Source of the DNA: Myxococcales bacterium
GTDB lineage: Bacteria > Myxococcota_A > Polyangia > Haliangiales > Haliangiaceae
Reading direction: 5' to 3'
DNA: 46,358 nt
NCBI GenBank assembly: GCA_028287115.1
Contig: JAQBQF010000199.1
Location: 1 to 46,358, forward strand
The notes under the pieces: model-generated
What the model was told of the DNA's origin: nothing
The model's database searches: none
The model's input: the letters and a program-made list of their open reading frames with translations, nothing else
Shown: positions 8,359 through 16,206 of the stretch, piece by piece
How the letters are laid out: every line of letters begins with the position of its first letter
Numbering within the stretch: position 1 is the first letter of the stretch
Made by a program: the position numbers and the translations under genes

Positions 8359-8628
8359 TTAGCCTCCGGACAGTGCCTGCATGACATAGACCTCGCTCGC
8401 TTCGCGAACGGGGTCGGAGAGATGATCGCGATCCTCGATTTGCTGGCCGTCGACGAACACCATCATGTGCTTGCGCAGCACGCCCTGATCGTCGAGCACG
8501 TAGCCGCGCAGCCGCGGATTATGTGCAAACACGACGTCGAGAACGGCGCGCACGGTCGAGCCCGCCACCGCTTCGGTGGGACACTCGACATGCCGCTTGA
8601 GATTCGGCGTGAACGTCACCGTCGCCAC
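8359..8628 (-). CDS. MoaD/ThiS-like ubiquitin-fold protein
   Basis: This 89-residue protein has the layout of a beta-grasp sulfur carrier: VTFTPNLKRHV, a helix TVRAVLDVVFAHNP, then MMVFVDGQQI, and an exposed C-terminal Gly-Gly (QALSGG). In MoaD and ThiS the terminal Gly is adenylated and thiocarboxylated to deliver sulfur for molybdopterin or thiamine. Here no E1-like MoeB/ThiF, MoaE or thiamine gene is nearby. The neighbours are an FHA protein (9 nt upstream) and the BNR propeller (2 nt downstream). It may be a carrier for an unknown pathway or a protein modifier; both are inference. Confidence 0.87.
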   Translation of the reverse strand: MATVTFTPNLKRHVECPTEAVAGSTVRAVLDVVFAHNPRLRGYVLDDQGVLRKHMMVFVDGQQIEDRDHLSDPVREASEVYVMQALSGG

Positions 8629-8637
8629 GGGCCGAAC

Positions 8638-8922
8638 CTACACCGCGACGAACTGAAGATCGACATCACCGATCCGGATCTGATCTCCGTCTTCGAGCGC
8701 GACCGAACGGCCGAAGACGTGGATGCCGTTGACGTAGGACCCGTTCTCCGACAGATCCGTGAACATCGGAGGCTCGGCAGAGATCGTTGCGTGCAACCGG
8801 CCGATGTAGCCGCCGTGATCCGTCGAAGTCATCCTCAGGCGGATCGTGCACGTCTCGCCGCGGCCGATCGTCACGACACCGGTGCAGGGATAGCGCTCGC
8901 CGCTGACGATGATCGCCGGCAT
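8638..8922 (-). CDS. Stand-alone FHA-domain protein
   Basis: The 94 residues form a single forkhead-associated domain, which usually binds phosphothreonine peptides. Landmarks are VVTIGRGETC (GR at 20-21), RLHATIS at 42-48 in the place of the usual S-x-x-H, and NGSYVNG at 60-66. The replacement of the conserved Ser before the His may weaken phosphopeptide binding. There is no fused kinase or membrane segment. It is the first gene of the minus-strand run that continues with the MoaD-like and BNR genes. The 132-bp gap to folA at 9055 would carry its promoter. Confidence 0.88.
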   Translation of the reverse strand: MPAIIVSGERYPCTGVVTIGRGETCTIRLRMTSTDHGGYIGRLHATISAEPPMFTDLSENGSYVNGIHVFGRSVALEDGDQIRIGDVDLQFVAV

Positions 8923-9054
8923 CGTATCTTCGAAACGGTATCAGATCGCGGCGGCTCAGTACTCGACGCAAGCGAGCCCGCGCACCTCGCCGAGGATGCG
9001 CATACGCGATCGCCACGAGGCTCGCGGCGCGGTTGCACGTGCTAGCGTGCGCGC

Positions 9055-9573
9055 GTGAGCTTTGATGTTGTTGTCGCGGCGGATTCCGATTGGGGTATCG
9101 GTAAGCACAACGCGTTGCCGTGGCCGAGGCTGAAGGGCGATCTCCAGCACTTCAAGCGGGTGACGACCGATGCACCGCTCGGCAAGCGCAACGCGATCGT
9201 GATGGGCCGCCGCACGTGGGAGTCCAAAGAAGTCGCGGGCAAGCCCTTGCCGAATCGGTTGAACGTCGTGGTGACGCGGAGGGGCGTGCAGGGAGTCGAT
9301 GGGATGGTCTCGGCGAGCTCGCTGGACGCGGCACTCGAAGCGGCGAAGGGCTCGGCGGGGATCTTTGTCGTCGGAGGCGCGGACCTGTTTCGCGCGTCGT
9401 TCATGCATCCCGAGCTGCGCTGGGTCTATTTGACGCGCGTCGAGGGCGACTTCGCGTGCGATACGCAGATCCCGAACCTCGATCAGATGTTCGAGCGCGA
9501 GCCGTGGGCCGGCGAGGGCACGTTCGAGGACAACGGCGTGGCGTATCGGATCGAGAAGATGCAACGCCGCTGA
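9055..9573 (+). CDS. folA: Dihydrofolate reductase
   Basis: The 172 residues match DHFR, which reduces dihydrofolate to tetrahydrofolate with NADPH. Motifs are VVAADSDWGIGKHNALPWP at the start, LKGDLQHFK with the substrate-binding Asp, IVMGRRTWES, then FVVGGADLFR for the cofactor and VYLTRVEGDF. The start is GTG at 9055. The consumer of its cofactor cycle, thyA, lies 545 bp away on the opposite strand with one lipoprotein gene between them. Length and motif order are normal. Confidence 0.96.
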   Translation: MSFDVVVAADSDWGIGKHNALPWPRLKGDLQHFKRVTTDAPLGKRNAIVMGRRTWESKEVAGKPLPNRLNVVVTRRGVQGVDGMVSASSLDAALEAAKGSAGIFVVGGADLFRASFMHPELRWVYLTRVEGDFACDTQIPNLDQMFEREPWAGEGTFEDNGVAYRIEKMQRR

Positions 9574-9596
9574 ACGGTTGGGGTACCTTGCCCCGC

Positions 9597-10115
9597 ATGA
9601 AGCAACTGGCGTTGATCGTGATCCTCGCGGCCGTGGTCGCATGCGGCAAGAAGACGAATCCCGACCAAGCCGCGGTCGACCACTACGTGAATGTCGAGCT
9701 CGCGCCGCACATGAGCGAGTGGCTCGCGGGCCGGCGCAACTTCGATCATATCAAGCCGGACCTCGTCACCGACGAGACCCTGCGCGACCACGCGCACGAC
9801 ATGCTGCGCGATTACTCGATCCCGATGATCCAGGCTTCGTACGATGCGATCGGCAAGCTGAAGCCGCCGGAGGCGATGGCCTCGCTGCACGGCAAGCTGC
9901 TCGAGATGCAGAAATCGTATCTCGATGCCGGGGCCGCGATGCTGCCGGCGATCGAAGCGCGCGACGTCGAGAAGTACCAGGCCGCGCACGCGAAGATCAT
10001 GGAGACCGTCGAGCGCGAGACCTGGTGGAACAAGAACTTCGACGAAATGCTCGCGAACAGCGACGTCAAGTTGGCGGACTTTCCACCGCCGCCGGCAAAG
10101 CCGCCCGGCAAGTAG
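9597..10115 (+). CDS. Hypothetical helical lipoprotein
   Basis: This 172-residue protein has a clear signal and lipobox (VVAC, Cys16; ATG at 9597). The mature part is predicted helical, with many His, Asp and Glu residues, such as LRDHAHDMLRDYSIP and YQAAHAKIMETVERETWW. It ends in a Pro-rich tail. The composition recalls periplasmic helical-bundle lipoproteins, but no specific family was recognised. It begins 23 nt after folA and is probably co-transcribed with it. It converges on thyA with a 2-bp gap. Function unknown. Confidence 0.82.
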   Translation: MKQLALIVILAAVVACGKKTNPDQAAVDHYVNVELAPHMSEWLAGRRNFDHIKPDLVTDETLRDHAHDMLRDYSIPMIQASYDAIGKLKPPEAMASLHGKLLEMQKSYLDAGAAMLPAIEARDVEKYQAAHAKIMETVERETWWNKNFDEMLANSDVKLADFPPPPAKPPGK

Positions 10116-10117
10116 GT

Positions 10118-10897
10118 TCAGACCGCGACCGGAAACTTGATGAACGGATGATGCTGGTAGCCTTCGAGCTTGATGTCTTCGAACGTCATCTCGAGCGTAG
10201 GCTTGTCGGCGAGCACGAGCTTCGGGAGCGCAAACGGCTCGCGTGACAGCTGAATCTTCACGCCCTCGACGTGATTGAGATAGATGTGCGCGTCCCCGAG
10301 CGTATGGACGAAGTGGCGCGGCGCGAGCTTGCACTCCTGCGCGATCATCGACATCAGCAGCGCGTAGCTCGCGATGTTGAACGGCACGCCGAGTGCGAGG
10401 TCGGCCGAGCGTTGATAGAGCTGGCAGTCGAGCCAGTGATCGTTGACGTAGAACTGAAACAGCGCGTGACACGGCGGCAGCTTCATCTTCGGAATGTCGG
10501 CCACGTTCCACGCGCTGACGATGATCCGCCGTGAGGTCGGATCTTTCTTGATCGTATCGATCGCCTGCTGGATCTGGTCGATCCCCTCGCCACCCCAGTT
10601 GCGCCACTGATAGCCGTAGATCGGGCCGAGGTCGCCGTTCGCGTCGGCCCACGCGTCCCAGATCGGGGTGTGCTGCTTGAGATCGTCGTTGATGTTGGTC
10701 GATCCGCGCAGGAACCACAGAAGCTCTCGCACGACCGCCGGGAACAAGACCTTCTTCGTGGTGGCGAGAGGAAAGCCTTCGCGCAGGTCGTATCGAGTCT
10801 GTGCGCCGAACACCGAGAGCGTGCCGGTGCCCGTGCGATCGGTGCGGCGTTCGCCGTGCTCGAGCACGTTGCGGAGCAGATCCAGATACGGGCGCAT
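10118..10897 (-). CDS. thyA: Thymidylate synthase
   Basis: ThyA methylates dUMP to dTMP using methylene-tetrahydrofolate. From ATG at 10897 the protein is 259 residues (E. coli 264) and starts MRPYLDLLRNVLEHG. Landmarks are RTGTGTLSVFG, the catalytic Cys143 in PPCHALFQFYV, RSADLALGVPFNIASY and HIYLNH. An upstream in-frame start at 10939 would add 14 residues that do not look like the family and would overlap the divergent HAD gene at 10920, so 10897 is preferred. With folA nearby this is a split thymidylate module on opposite strands. Confidence 0.97.
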   Translation of the reverse strand: MRPYLDLLRNVLEHGERRTDRTGTGTLSVFGAQTRYDLREGFPLATTKKVLFPAVVRELLWFLRGSTNINDDLKQHTPIWDAWADANGDLGPIYGYQWRNWGGEGIDQIQQAIDTIKKDPTSRRIIVSAWNVADIPKMKLPPCHALFQFYVNDHWLDCQLYQRSADLALGVPFNIASYALLMSMIAQECKLAPRHFVHTLGDAHIYLNHVEGVKIQLSREPFALPKLVLADKPTLEMTFEDIKLEGYQHHPFIKFPVAV

Positions 10898-10919
10898 GTC
10901 TGGGATATAGCATCCCCCT

Positions 10920-11759
10920 ATGACCCCGACCGCGACCACGATCGGCGAGCTACTCGAGCGTTACCGCGGGGTGTTGCTCGATGTTTTCGGTGTGCTGCTC
11001 GACGCCAGCGGCGCCCTGCCCGGCGCGCGCGAGCTGTTGGTCGAGCTCGAGCGGCGCGGCACGCCGTACGCGATCGTCACGAACGATGCCTCGCGATCGA
11101 CGGCGACGTATGCGCAGAAATTCGCAGGGATCGGGCTCTCGGCATCCGTCGAGAGGTTCGTCACGTCCGGCAGCCTGCTGCCTGGGTTCTTGCGGAGCCG
11201 AAACCTGGCCGGCGCGCGGATCTGCGTGCTCGGCACGGCCGATTCGGTCGCCTACGCGGTCGCGGGGGGTGCGGTGCCGGTCGGGCTCGCGGAAGGGATC
11301 GAGATCGACGTGCTCGCGGTCTGCGATGACGATGGCTTCGATTTCTTGCCGAGCATCGAGCATGCGTTATCGGCCGTCGTCCGCGCGATCGATGCGGGTC
11401 GCCGTCCGACGCTCGTCCTGCCGAACCCCGATCTCGTGTATCCGAAAGGCAAGGGCGAGCTCGGCTTCACGGCCGGTGCGATCGCGCTCCTGATCGAAGC
11501 CGCGCTCGCTCGCCGGTTTCCGGGCGGCGGAATCACCTTCGAGCAGCTCGGCAAGCCGCAACCGCATTTGTTTACCGCGGCCGCGGACAAGCTCGGGCTT
11601 CCCGCTTCGAGCCTCGTGATGATCGGCGATCAGCTCGAGACCGACATCGCCGGCGCACGTGCCGCGAGGATTGATTCGGCGCTCCTCGCGGGAGTCTCGC
11701 GCTGGACGCCCGTTTCTCCCGTTACACCGACCTGGCTCCTCGGTACCATCGCTCCGTGA
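10920..11759 (+). CDS. HAD-superfamily IIA (NagD-like) hydrolase
   Basis: This 279-residue protein matches the NagD-type subclass IIA of HAD phosphatases. Motif I is LLDVFGVLLD: the nucleophile Asp is present, but the usual second Asp two residues later is Phe. Motif II is TND near residue 55. Motif IV is MIGDQLETDIAGA. Variants with DVWGV at motif I occur in a recognised IIA subgroup, so the substitution is not necessarily inactivating but could change acid/base catalysis. The next gene overlaps its stop by GTGA. Substrate unknown; a sugar or nucleotide phosphate is likely for the class. Confidence 0.88.
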   Translation: MTPTATTIGELLERYRGVLLDVFGVLLDASGALPGARELLVELERRGTPYAIVTNDASRSTATYAQKFAGIGLSASVERFVTSGSLLPGFLRSRNLAGARICVLGTADSVAYAVAGGAVPVGLAEGIEIDVLAVCDDDGFDFLPSIEHALSAVVRAIDAGRRPTLVLPNPDLVYPKGKGELGFTAGAIALLIEAALARRFPGGGITFEQLGKPQPHLFTAAADKLGLPASSLVMIGDQLETDIAGARAARIDSALLAGVSRWTPVSPVTPTWLLGTIAP

Positions 11760-12052
11760 TCCAACGGTTCTGCTTCGTCAAGCTCCTCGATGACGAGGTC
11801 GCAGCGCGCAGCGATCTCGTGGAAAAACTGCGCGCCGAGCTCATCTCGGCCGGTGCCGACGCGGTCGTCGGCCTCCCCGCAGATGCGAGCGCCGCGCGCT
11901 GGGACCTCTCGATCGTGATCTCGGCCGCGTCGCTCGAAGCCTGGCACGCGCTGTCGCAGTTGCCGTCGATGGTCGGCGTGTTCGACGAGCTCGCCGCGCG
12001 CGCCGCCGTCGTCAAAGCCTGGACGTTCGAATCGGGGGCGGCTGCAACGTAG
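11756..12052 (+). CDS. Small ferredoxin-like barrel protein, possibly Dabb-like
   Basis: This 98-residue protein starts at GTG 11756, overlapping the HAD gene stop by four bases. The pattern (strand RFCFVKLL, helix RSDLVEKLRAEL, strand WDLSIVIS, helix LEAWHALSQLP, strand VVKAWTF) is like a stress-responsive A/B barrel (Dabb) or a similar dimeric alpha/beta barrel. The usual His of Dabb proteins is not obvious, so the family is tentative. Its TAG stop lies inside the left arm of the inverted repeat at 12047. Function unknown; a partner role to the HAD phosphatase is inferred from coupling only. Confidence 0.7.
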   Translation: MIQRFCFVKLLDDEVAARSDLVEKLRAELISAGADAVVGLPADASAARWDLSIVISAASLEAWHALSQLPSMVGVFDELAARAAVVKAWTFESGAAAT

Positions 12053-12137
12053 GCAACTCGTGATCTCGAGCTATCGAAATCACAAGCTCGACCACATGCG
12101 CAGTCTCGCGAGCTTACGCGGCACGAGTTGCCTACGT
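12047..12137. repeat. 16-bp perfect inverted repeat with structured spacer
   Basis: ACGTAGGCAACTCGTG (12047-12062) is exactly the reverse complement of 12122-12137. The 59-nt spacer contains a further 7-bp inverted repeat, TCGAGCT (12066-12072) and AGCTCGA (12085-12091). The whole lies between two convergent genes and includes the stop codon of the upstream one. There is no U-tract after the right arm, so it is not a typical intrinsic terminator. It could be a bidirectional transcription barrier or a small palindromic element. Confidence 0.8.
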
Positions 12138-12145
12138 CGAGACGG

Positions 12146-12988
12146 TCACAATTTCAGGCGGGCGATCCAGCGCGTCAGATCCTCGGGCAGCTCGCATTCC
12201 CAGCGCACCTTTTCGTTCGTGCCGGGATGAACGAAGCCGAGCATGCGCGCGTGGAGCGCGAGGCGCGGAGGATGCGGAAAAAATGATCGCTCGGTTTCGC
12301 CGCCGTGGGTGCGATCGCCGGCGACCGGTGTGCCGAGTCCCGCGAGGTGAAGCCGGATCTGGTGCGTGCGCCCGGTCTCGAGGCGCGCCGAGACGATCGT
12401 CGTCGTCGCGAGGGTCTCGATCGGCGAGACGTGCGTGACCGCGCGGCGGCCTTCGATCGGCCGATCGATCGTCTGCGCTGTGACGGCTCCGATCGCGACC
12501 GCGACGTACTCGCGCTCGACGTCGTGCTCCTTGAACAGGTCCGCGAGCTTCTTGTTCGCTTCTCGTGTCCGCGCGAACACGAGCAGGCCGCTCGTCGGGA
12601 GGTCAATGCGATGCACGAGGAACGTCTCGCCGTACTTCTTCGTCAGCTGATCGAGCAGGTCCCCGCGATCGCTCTCGGGCGTCGGCGCCGTAACGAGGCC
12701 CGCAGGCTTATCGACGACGATGATCTGCTCGTCGACGTGCACGATCCGCGGTTCCTTGAGGACATCGGCCGCTCGATCGAGCGCGCCACCGACGGATACC
12801 TCGATCTTCTGCCCGGCACGCACCGTACGGCCCGCGATCTTGACGCGCGACCGGTCGACGAACACGCCGCCCAGATCGATCACCGCGCGCGCCTTGCGTC
12901 GCGACAGTCCCTCGACGTGACGCGGGATCACCTGATCGAGGCGCAAGCCCGTCTCTTCTGCCGTGACCTCGAAGGCGTACTTGTTCAT
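12146..12988 (-). CDS. RluA-family pseudouridine synthase
   Basis: From ATG 12988 this is 280 residues. Residues 1-75 form an S4-type RNA-binding domain (LRLDQVIPRHVEGLSRRKAR). The catalytic domain follows, with VDKPAGLVT and the catalytic Asp129 in LVHRIDLPTSGLLVF, then GRTHQIRLHLA. It isomerises uridine in rRNA or tRNA; which site cannot be told. The frame extends upstream to 13198 but that part is antisense-like to the hydrolase gene. ATG 12988 overlaps the upstream stop by four bases (12985-12988), supporting it. Confidence 0.93.
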   Translation of the reverse strand: MNKYAFEVTAEETGLRLDQVIPRHVEGLSRRKARAVIDLGGVFVDRSRVKIAGRTVRAGQKIEVSVGGALDRAADVLKEPRIVHVDEQIIVVDKPAGLVTAPTPESDRGDLLDQLTKKYGETFLVHRIDLPTSGLLVFARTREANKKLADLFKEHDVEREYVAVAIGAVTAQTIDRPIEGRRAVTHVSPIETLATTTIVSARLETGRTHQIRLHLAGLGTPVAGDRTHGGETERSFFPHPPRLALHARMLGFVHPGTNEKVRWECELPEDLTRWIARLKL

Positions 12989-13899
12989 GCCCAGCTCGCG
13001 CGACTCGCGACGTCGAGCACCGCGTCGGCCAGCGGCTCGGGGACTTCTTCCTGAAGGAAATGTCCGGCCTCCGTGCGCACGATCTTGGCGTCCGGTCGCA
13101 GCCGCTCGAGATGCCCGATCACGCGGCCGAGGATCGGGTCCTTCGTGCCCCACACGATCGACATGGGCACCTGCGCCGTCCGGAATATCTGCTCGCACTG
13201 CGCGAGTGCAGGAATCGATCGATGCGTTTGCGAATCGGGCACCATGCGGGCGAGCGCCAGCGGGGCCGCACGATCGCGAAGCTTGCGCAACGGCCAGCGA
13301 TACGCGCGCGCGACTTCACCGCGAATGCTGCCGCGATCGCCCTGCGCCCAGTGCAGCGTGCCGATCGGAAATCCCAAGCCGCGAAACAGCGCGTCACTGA
13401 CGATCGGCATCTGCGATAGCCGATGAAACAGCGTCGGCTTGAAACTCTTTGACGGCGGCCCGATCGCGGTATTTCCGAGGACGATCCCGCGCAGCCGCGG
13501 CATGCGATCCGCCATCGCACGGAGACTCACCGGTCCGCCCCAATCCTGACCGACGATCACGCACGGCCCGGGCGCGAGCTTGTCGATCACCTCGCCCAGC
13601 CACGCACCATGCTGATCGATCGAGTGCGCGTCGCCGTTCGGTTTCGACGAAAGTCCCAGGCCGATCAGATCCGGAACGATCAGGTGAAGCTTGTCGCCGC
13701 CCGGCCGTGCCCTGATCGCCGCGACGACCTTGCGCCACAAAAAGCTCCACGTCGGGTTGCCGTGGACGAGCACGATCGGGTGGCCATCCTGCGGTCCCCA
13801 CTCGAACACGTGCATGCGCTCGCCGCCACACGCGACCATCTGATCGCGTGCGCCCGGCGGTAGCTGTCCTTCGATCCAGTCGGGGAGTGACGAGGTCAC
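12985..13899 (-). CDS. Haloalkane dehalogenase-like alpha/beta hydrolase
   Basis: This 304-residue alpha/beta hydrolase has HGNPTW at 46-51 (oxyanion/halide Asn), the nucleophile elbow GQDWGG with Asp119 rather than Ser, an acidic residue in GTKDPI and a terminal His in AGHFLQEE. Asp as nucleophile and the HGNPTWSFLWR stretch point to the haloalkane dehalogenase family, which hydrolyses carbon-halogen bonds. Some relatives are epoxide hydrolases, so the substrate is unsure. GTG at 13899 has a purine-rich region upstream. It lies 12 nt after the RRM gene and overlaps the RluA start. Confidence 0.9.
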   Translation of the reverse strand: MTSSLPDWIEGQLPPGARDQMVACGGERMHVFEWGPQDGHPIVLVHGNPTWSFLWRKVVAAIRARPGGDKLHLIVPDLIGLGLSSKPNGDAHSIDQHGAWLGEVIDKLAPGPCVIVGQDWGGPVSLRAMADRMPRLRGIVLGNTAIGPPSKSFKPTLFHRLSQMPIVSDALFRGLGFPIGTLHWAQGDRGSIRGEVARAYRWPLRKLRDRAAPLALARMVPDSQTHRSIPALAQCEQIFRTAQVPMSIVWGTKDPILGRVIGHLERLRPDAKIVRTEAGHFLQEEVPEPLADAVLDVASRASWA

Positions 13900-13911
13900 G
13901 CCCTGCGGAGG

Positions 13912-14505
13912 CTACCAGCCATCGTCGCCGTCACCACGCCCGCCACGCTTCTTCTTCGGCGCATCACCGCCGCCCCGCTCTTTATCGCGATCTTTGTCGC
14001 CACCGCGACGGCGACGACCCGCATCACCGCCGGGTGCGCCACCAGGTGCTCCGCCGAAACCACCAGGACGTGGCCCGCCGAAACCGCCACTGGGGCGTGG
14101 TGCGCCGAAGCCGCCACCGCCGCCTCCAGGCGGGCGATAGCCACCGCCACCACCTCCGCCGCTATAGCCTCCGCCGCCGCCACCGGGCGGTCCGCCGAAG
14201 CCACCGGGACGTGGTCCGCGTGGTGGCCCACTGGGACCGCCGGGACCGCGCGCTTCACGCTCGCGAGCCTCGTTGATCCGCAGCATGCGGCCTTCGAGCT
14301 CTTGTCCGTCGAGCTCCTTCAGCGCTTGTGCGGCGCCTTCGGCCGTTGCCATCTCGACGAATGCGAATCCTCGAGATCGACCGGTCTCGCGGTCCATGAT
14401 GATGGACACGCTCGCCACCTCACGACCGTTTGCTCCGAAGGCTTCTCTGAGCGCCGCTTCGTTGGTGTTGTAGTTCAGGTTGCCCACGTAGAGCTTCGTT
14501 CCCAC
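13912..14505 (-). CDS. Gly-rich RRM RNA-binding protein
   Basis: One RNA recognition motif occupies residues 1-85: RNP2 is LYVGNL and RNP1 is RGFAFVEM. A long Gly/Pro/Arg tail (about residues 88-170) follows, ending in a Lys/Arg/Asp-rich C-terminus. Bacterial proteins of this build bind RNA, often as cold-inducible chaperones. GTG at 14505 has an exact AGGAGA (14513-14518) 7 nt upstream and puts the RRM right at the N-terminus, so it is preferred over the open frame reaching 14613. The 210-bp leader region before it may hold regulation. The tail repeats (GGGGGGY, PGGFGG) are prone to slippage. Confidence 0.92.
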   Translation of the reverse strand: MGTKLYVGNLNYNTNEAALREAFGANGREVASVSIIMDRETGRSRGFAFVEMATAEGAAQALKELDGQELEGRMLRINEAREREARGPGGPSGPPRGPRPGGFGGPPGGGGGGYSGGGGGGGYRPPGGGGGGFGAPRPSGGFGGPRPGGFGGAPGGAPGGDAGRRRRGGDKDRDKERGGGDAPKKKRGGRGDGDDGW

Positions 14506-14715
14506 TGGCCGGTCTCCTAGACGATTCTGTGCACTGCGACGGGTTTCGGTTTCATCAGCGACAGGTGGAACGTTTGTCCACCCCACACCTTGGTTCGAGC
14601 CTATCACAGCCACCTCACTCCAACATCACGTGATCCAGGTTGCCGAAACCGTTCTGGCGCCGCCCAGCTCCCAGCGAATGTGCTTAGACTAGGCGTCACT
14701 CAATTAGGGGGACCC

Positions 14716-15471
14716 GTGAAGAAACTCGCCTTTATAGGAAGTGCGCTCGGGCTGGCGCTCGGCGCCCTGCTGATCGTGCACACCAGCCAGGCCGCCGACC
14801 ATGCCGATGCGCCTGGCACGATGGCCAATCCGATGGCCGACATCAATGACGTCTACGCCTGGATGACGCCTGATGGAAACTCCGTCAACCTCGTGATGAC
14901 CGTCTCTCCCGCCGACGACGGCACGCGACACTTCGGTCCGACGGTCGAGTACGTGTTTCACGTCTCGAGCTCCGCCACGATAGCGACCGCCGGGACCGCC
15001 ACCGAGACCAAGGTGATCTGCAAGTTCGCGAACGACAACAGCGCGCAGTGCTGGGTCGGAAACGCGTACATCGCGGGAAACCCGCAGGGGGCAGGCATCG
15101 AGAACGGCGATCACACGATCAAGCTGTTCGCCGGTCGCCGATCCGATCCGTTCTTCTTCAACCTGCAGGGCTTCCGGGACGTCGTCGCCTCCGTCGAGGC
15201 GAACGCTGGAACACTCATGACCGCGGCGCGCTTCGACGCCGCCGGGTGCCCCGATCTGTCCGGCCCCGTGTTCGGCCCGATCGCCGCCAACCTGCGCGCC
15301 ACGCTGTCCGAAGCGCCGGTGGCAACCGCGCCTCCGCCGTGCGCGCAAGACGATTCCGATTGCTTCATTCACTTGAACGTCAAAGCGATCGTCCTTCAGG
15401 TCGACAAGAGGCTCCTCACGCCGGGCGGCCCCGTCCTCGGCGTTTGGGGCAGCACCCACACCACACCCTAA
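14716..15471 (+). CDS. DUF4331-like exported protein, N-terminal half
   Basis: The 251 residues begin with a Sec-type signal (MKKLAFIGSALGLALGALL, cleavage after SQA near 26). The mature start ADHADAPG followed by DINDVYAWMTPDG resembles the HREAP and DTTDVYAF opening of DUF4331 proteins, which are exported and of unknown function. The GTG start at 14716 follows AGGGGGA (14705-14711). Usual DUF4331 proteins are longer; the second half appears in the next gene. Two Cys pairs (ICKFANDNSAQCW and CAQDDSDC) may be disulfides. It heads a four-gene run. Confidence 0.8.
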   Translation: MKKLAFIGSALGLALGALLIVHTSQAADHADAPGTMANPMADINDVYAWMTPDGNSVNLVMTVSPADDGTRHFGPTVEYVFHVSSSATIATAGTATETKVICKFANDNSAQCWVGNAYIAGNPQGAGIENGDHTIKLFAGRRSDPFFFNLQGFRDVVASVEANAGTLMTAARFDAAGCPDLSGPVFGPIAANLRATLSEAPVATAPPPCAQDDSDCFIHLNVKAIVLQVDKRLLTPGGPVLGVWGSTHTTP

Positions 15472-15495
15472 CCGCCAACACCAAGGAGAAAACCT

Positions 15496-16206
15496 ATGAA
15501 GAAGATGACTCATCTCTTCGCCCTGGCGGCGGCACTCAGCCTGTTTGCCTGTGGCGATGACCGAAAAGTAGCCGACGCTGCCATGCACGACGTCGCTCCC
15601 GATTCCGCGGCACCTCCTGCACCGGCACTCGGCGCGCAGATCGATCGCATGGGCCGCCCCGCGATCAACACCGCGCTGAACCACACGTTTGATACGACCG
15701 CGGCGAAGGGACCTGCCAAGGATCTCTACAACCACGACACGGCCGTCGCCGGCTGGCCGGCCGCGTGGGTCTCCGAGTTCGTCAAGAACCTGGCGATCAT
15801 CGACGGGCTCGACGCGAGCACGGCCGTGACCGGCGGGACTGGCTGCGGCAATCAGATCGAGTACAACGCGAACCTCACCGGCGGCGGAACCGCCATGGGC
15901 GGCGCGAACAACTCGTACAAGACGCTCGCGGGCCTGCTCGCGAACGATCAGCTGTATCTCGATACAGCGAAGGTAACCTGCACCCACTACCTCGCGGTCG
16001 AGTTCGGGGCCGTGACCCAGACCGGCAACTCGACGTGCGGTGGCCGTGCACCGTCGTACGACGTGATCGACGTCAGCTACAGCGCGCTCGCTCTCGGGAT
16101 CAGTGGCTTCACGCAACCCGACCTGGCTCCGAAGTTCGGCGACGGTGTTGCGGTGCACAGCGACACCAGCGACACCGGGTTCCCCTTCTTGGGCAACCCG
16201 CACTGA
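15496..16206 (+). CDS. DUF4331-like lipoprotein, C-terminal half
   Basis: The 236 residues have a lipobox LFAC (Cys19) preceded by MKKMTHLFALAAALS. The mature stretch QIDRMGRPAINTALN closely recalls the segment (R-x-G-x-P-x-x-N) found in the second half of DUF4331 proteins. The C-terminal PDLAPKFGDGVAVHSD fits the end of that family. Together with the upstream gene it gives one DUF4331-like unit on two polypeptides, both exported. A ribosome site AAGGAGA (15482-15488) precedes the ATG. The next gene begins on its last base. Function unknown. Confidence 0.78.
   Translation: MKKMTHLFALAAALSLFACGDDRKVADAAMHDVAPDSAAPPAPALGAQIDRMGRPAINTALNHTFDTTAAKGPAKDLYNHDTAVAGWPAAWVSEFVKNLAIIDGLDASTAVTGGTGCGNQIEYNANLTGGGTAMGGANNSYKTLAGLLANDQLYLDTAKVTCTHYLAVEFGAVTQTGNSTCGGRAPSYDVIDVSYSALALGISGFTQPDLAPKFGDGVAVHSDTSDTGFPFLGNPH

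Noticed and set aside
12047..12137. Integron attC site
   Set aside because: The arms do not show the GTTRRRY/RYYYAAC core sites and no integrase is nearby.
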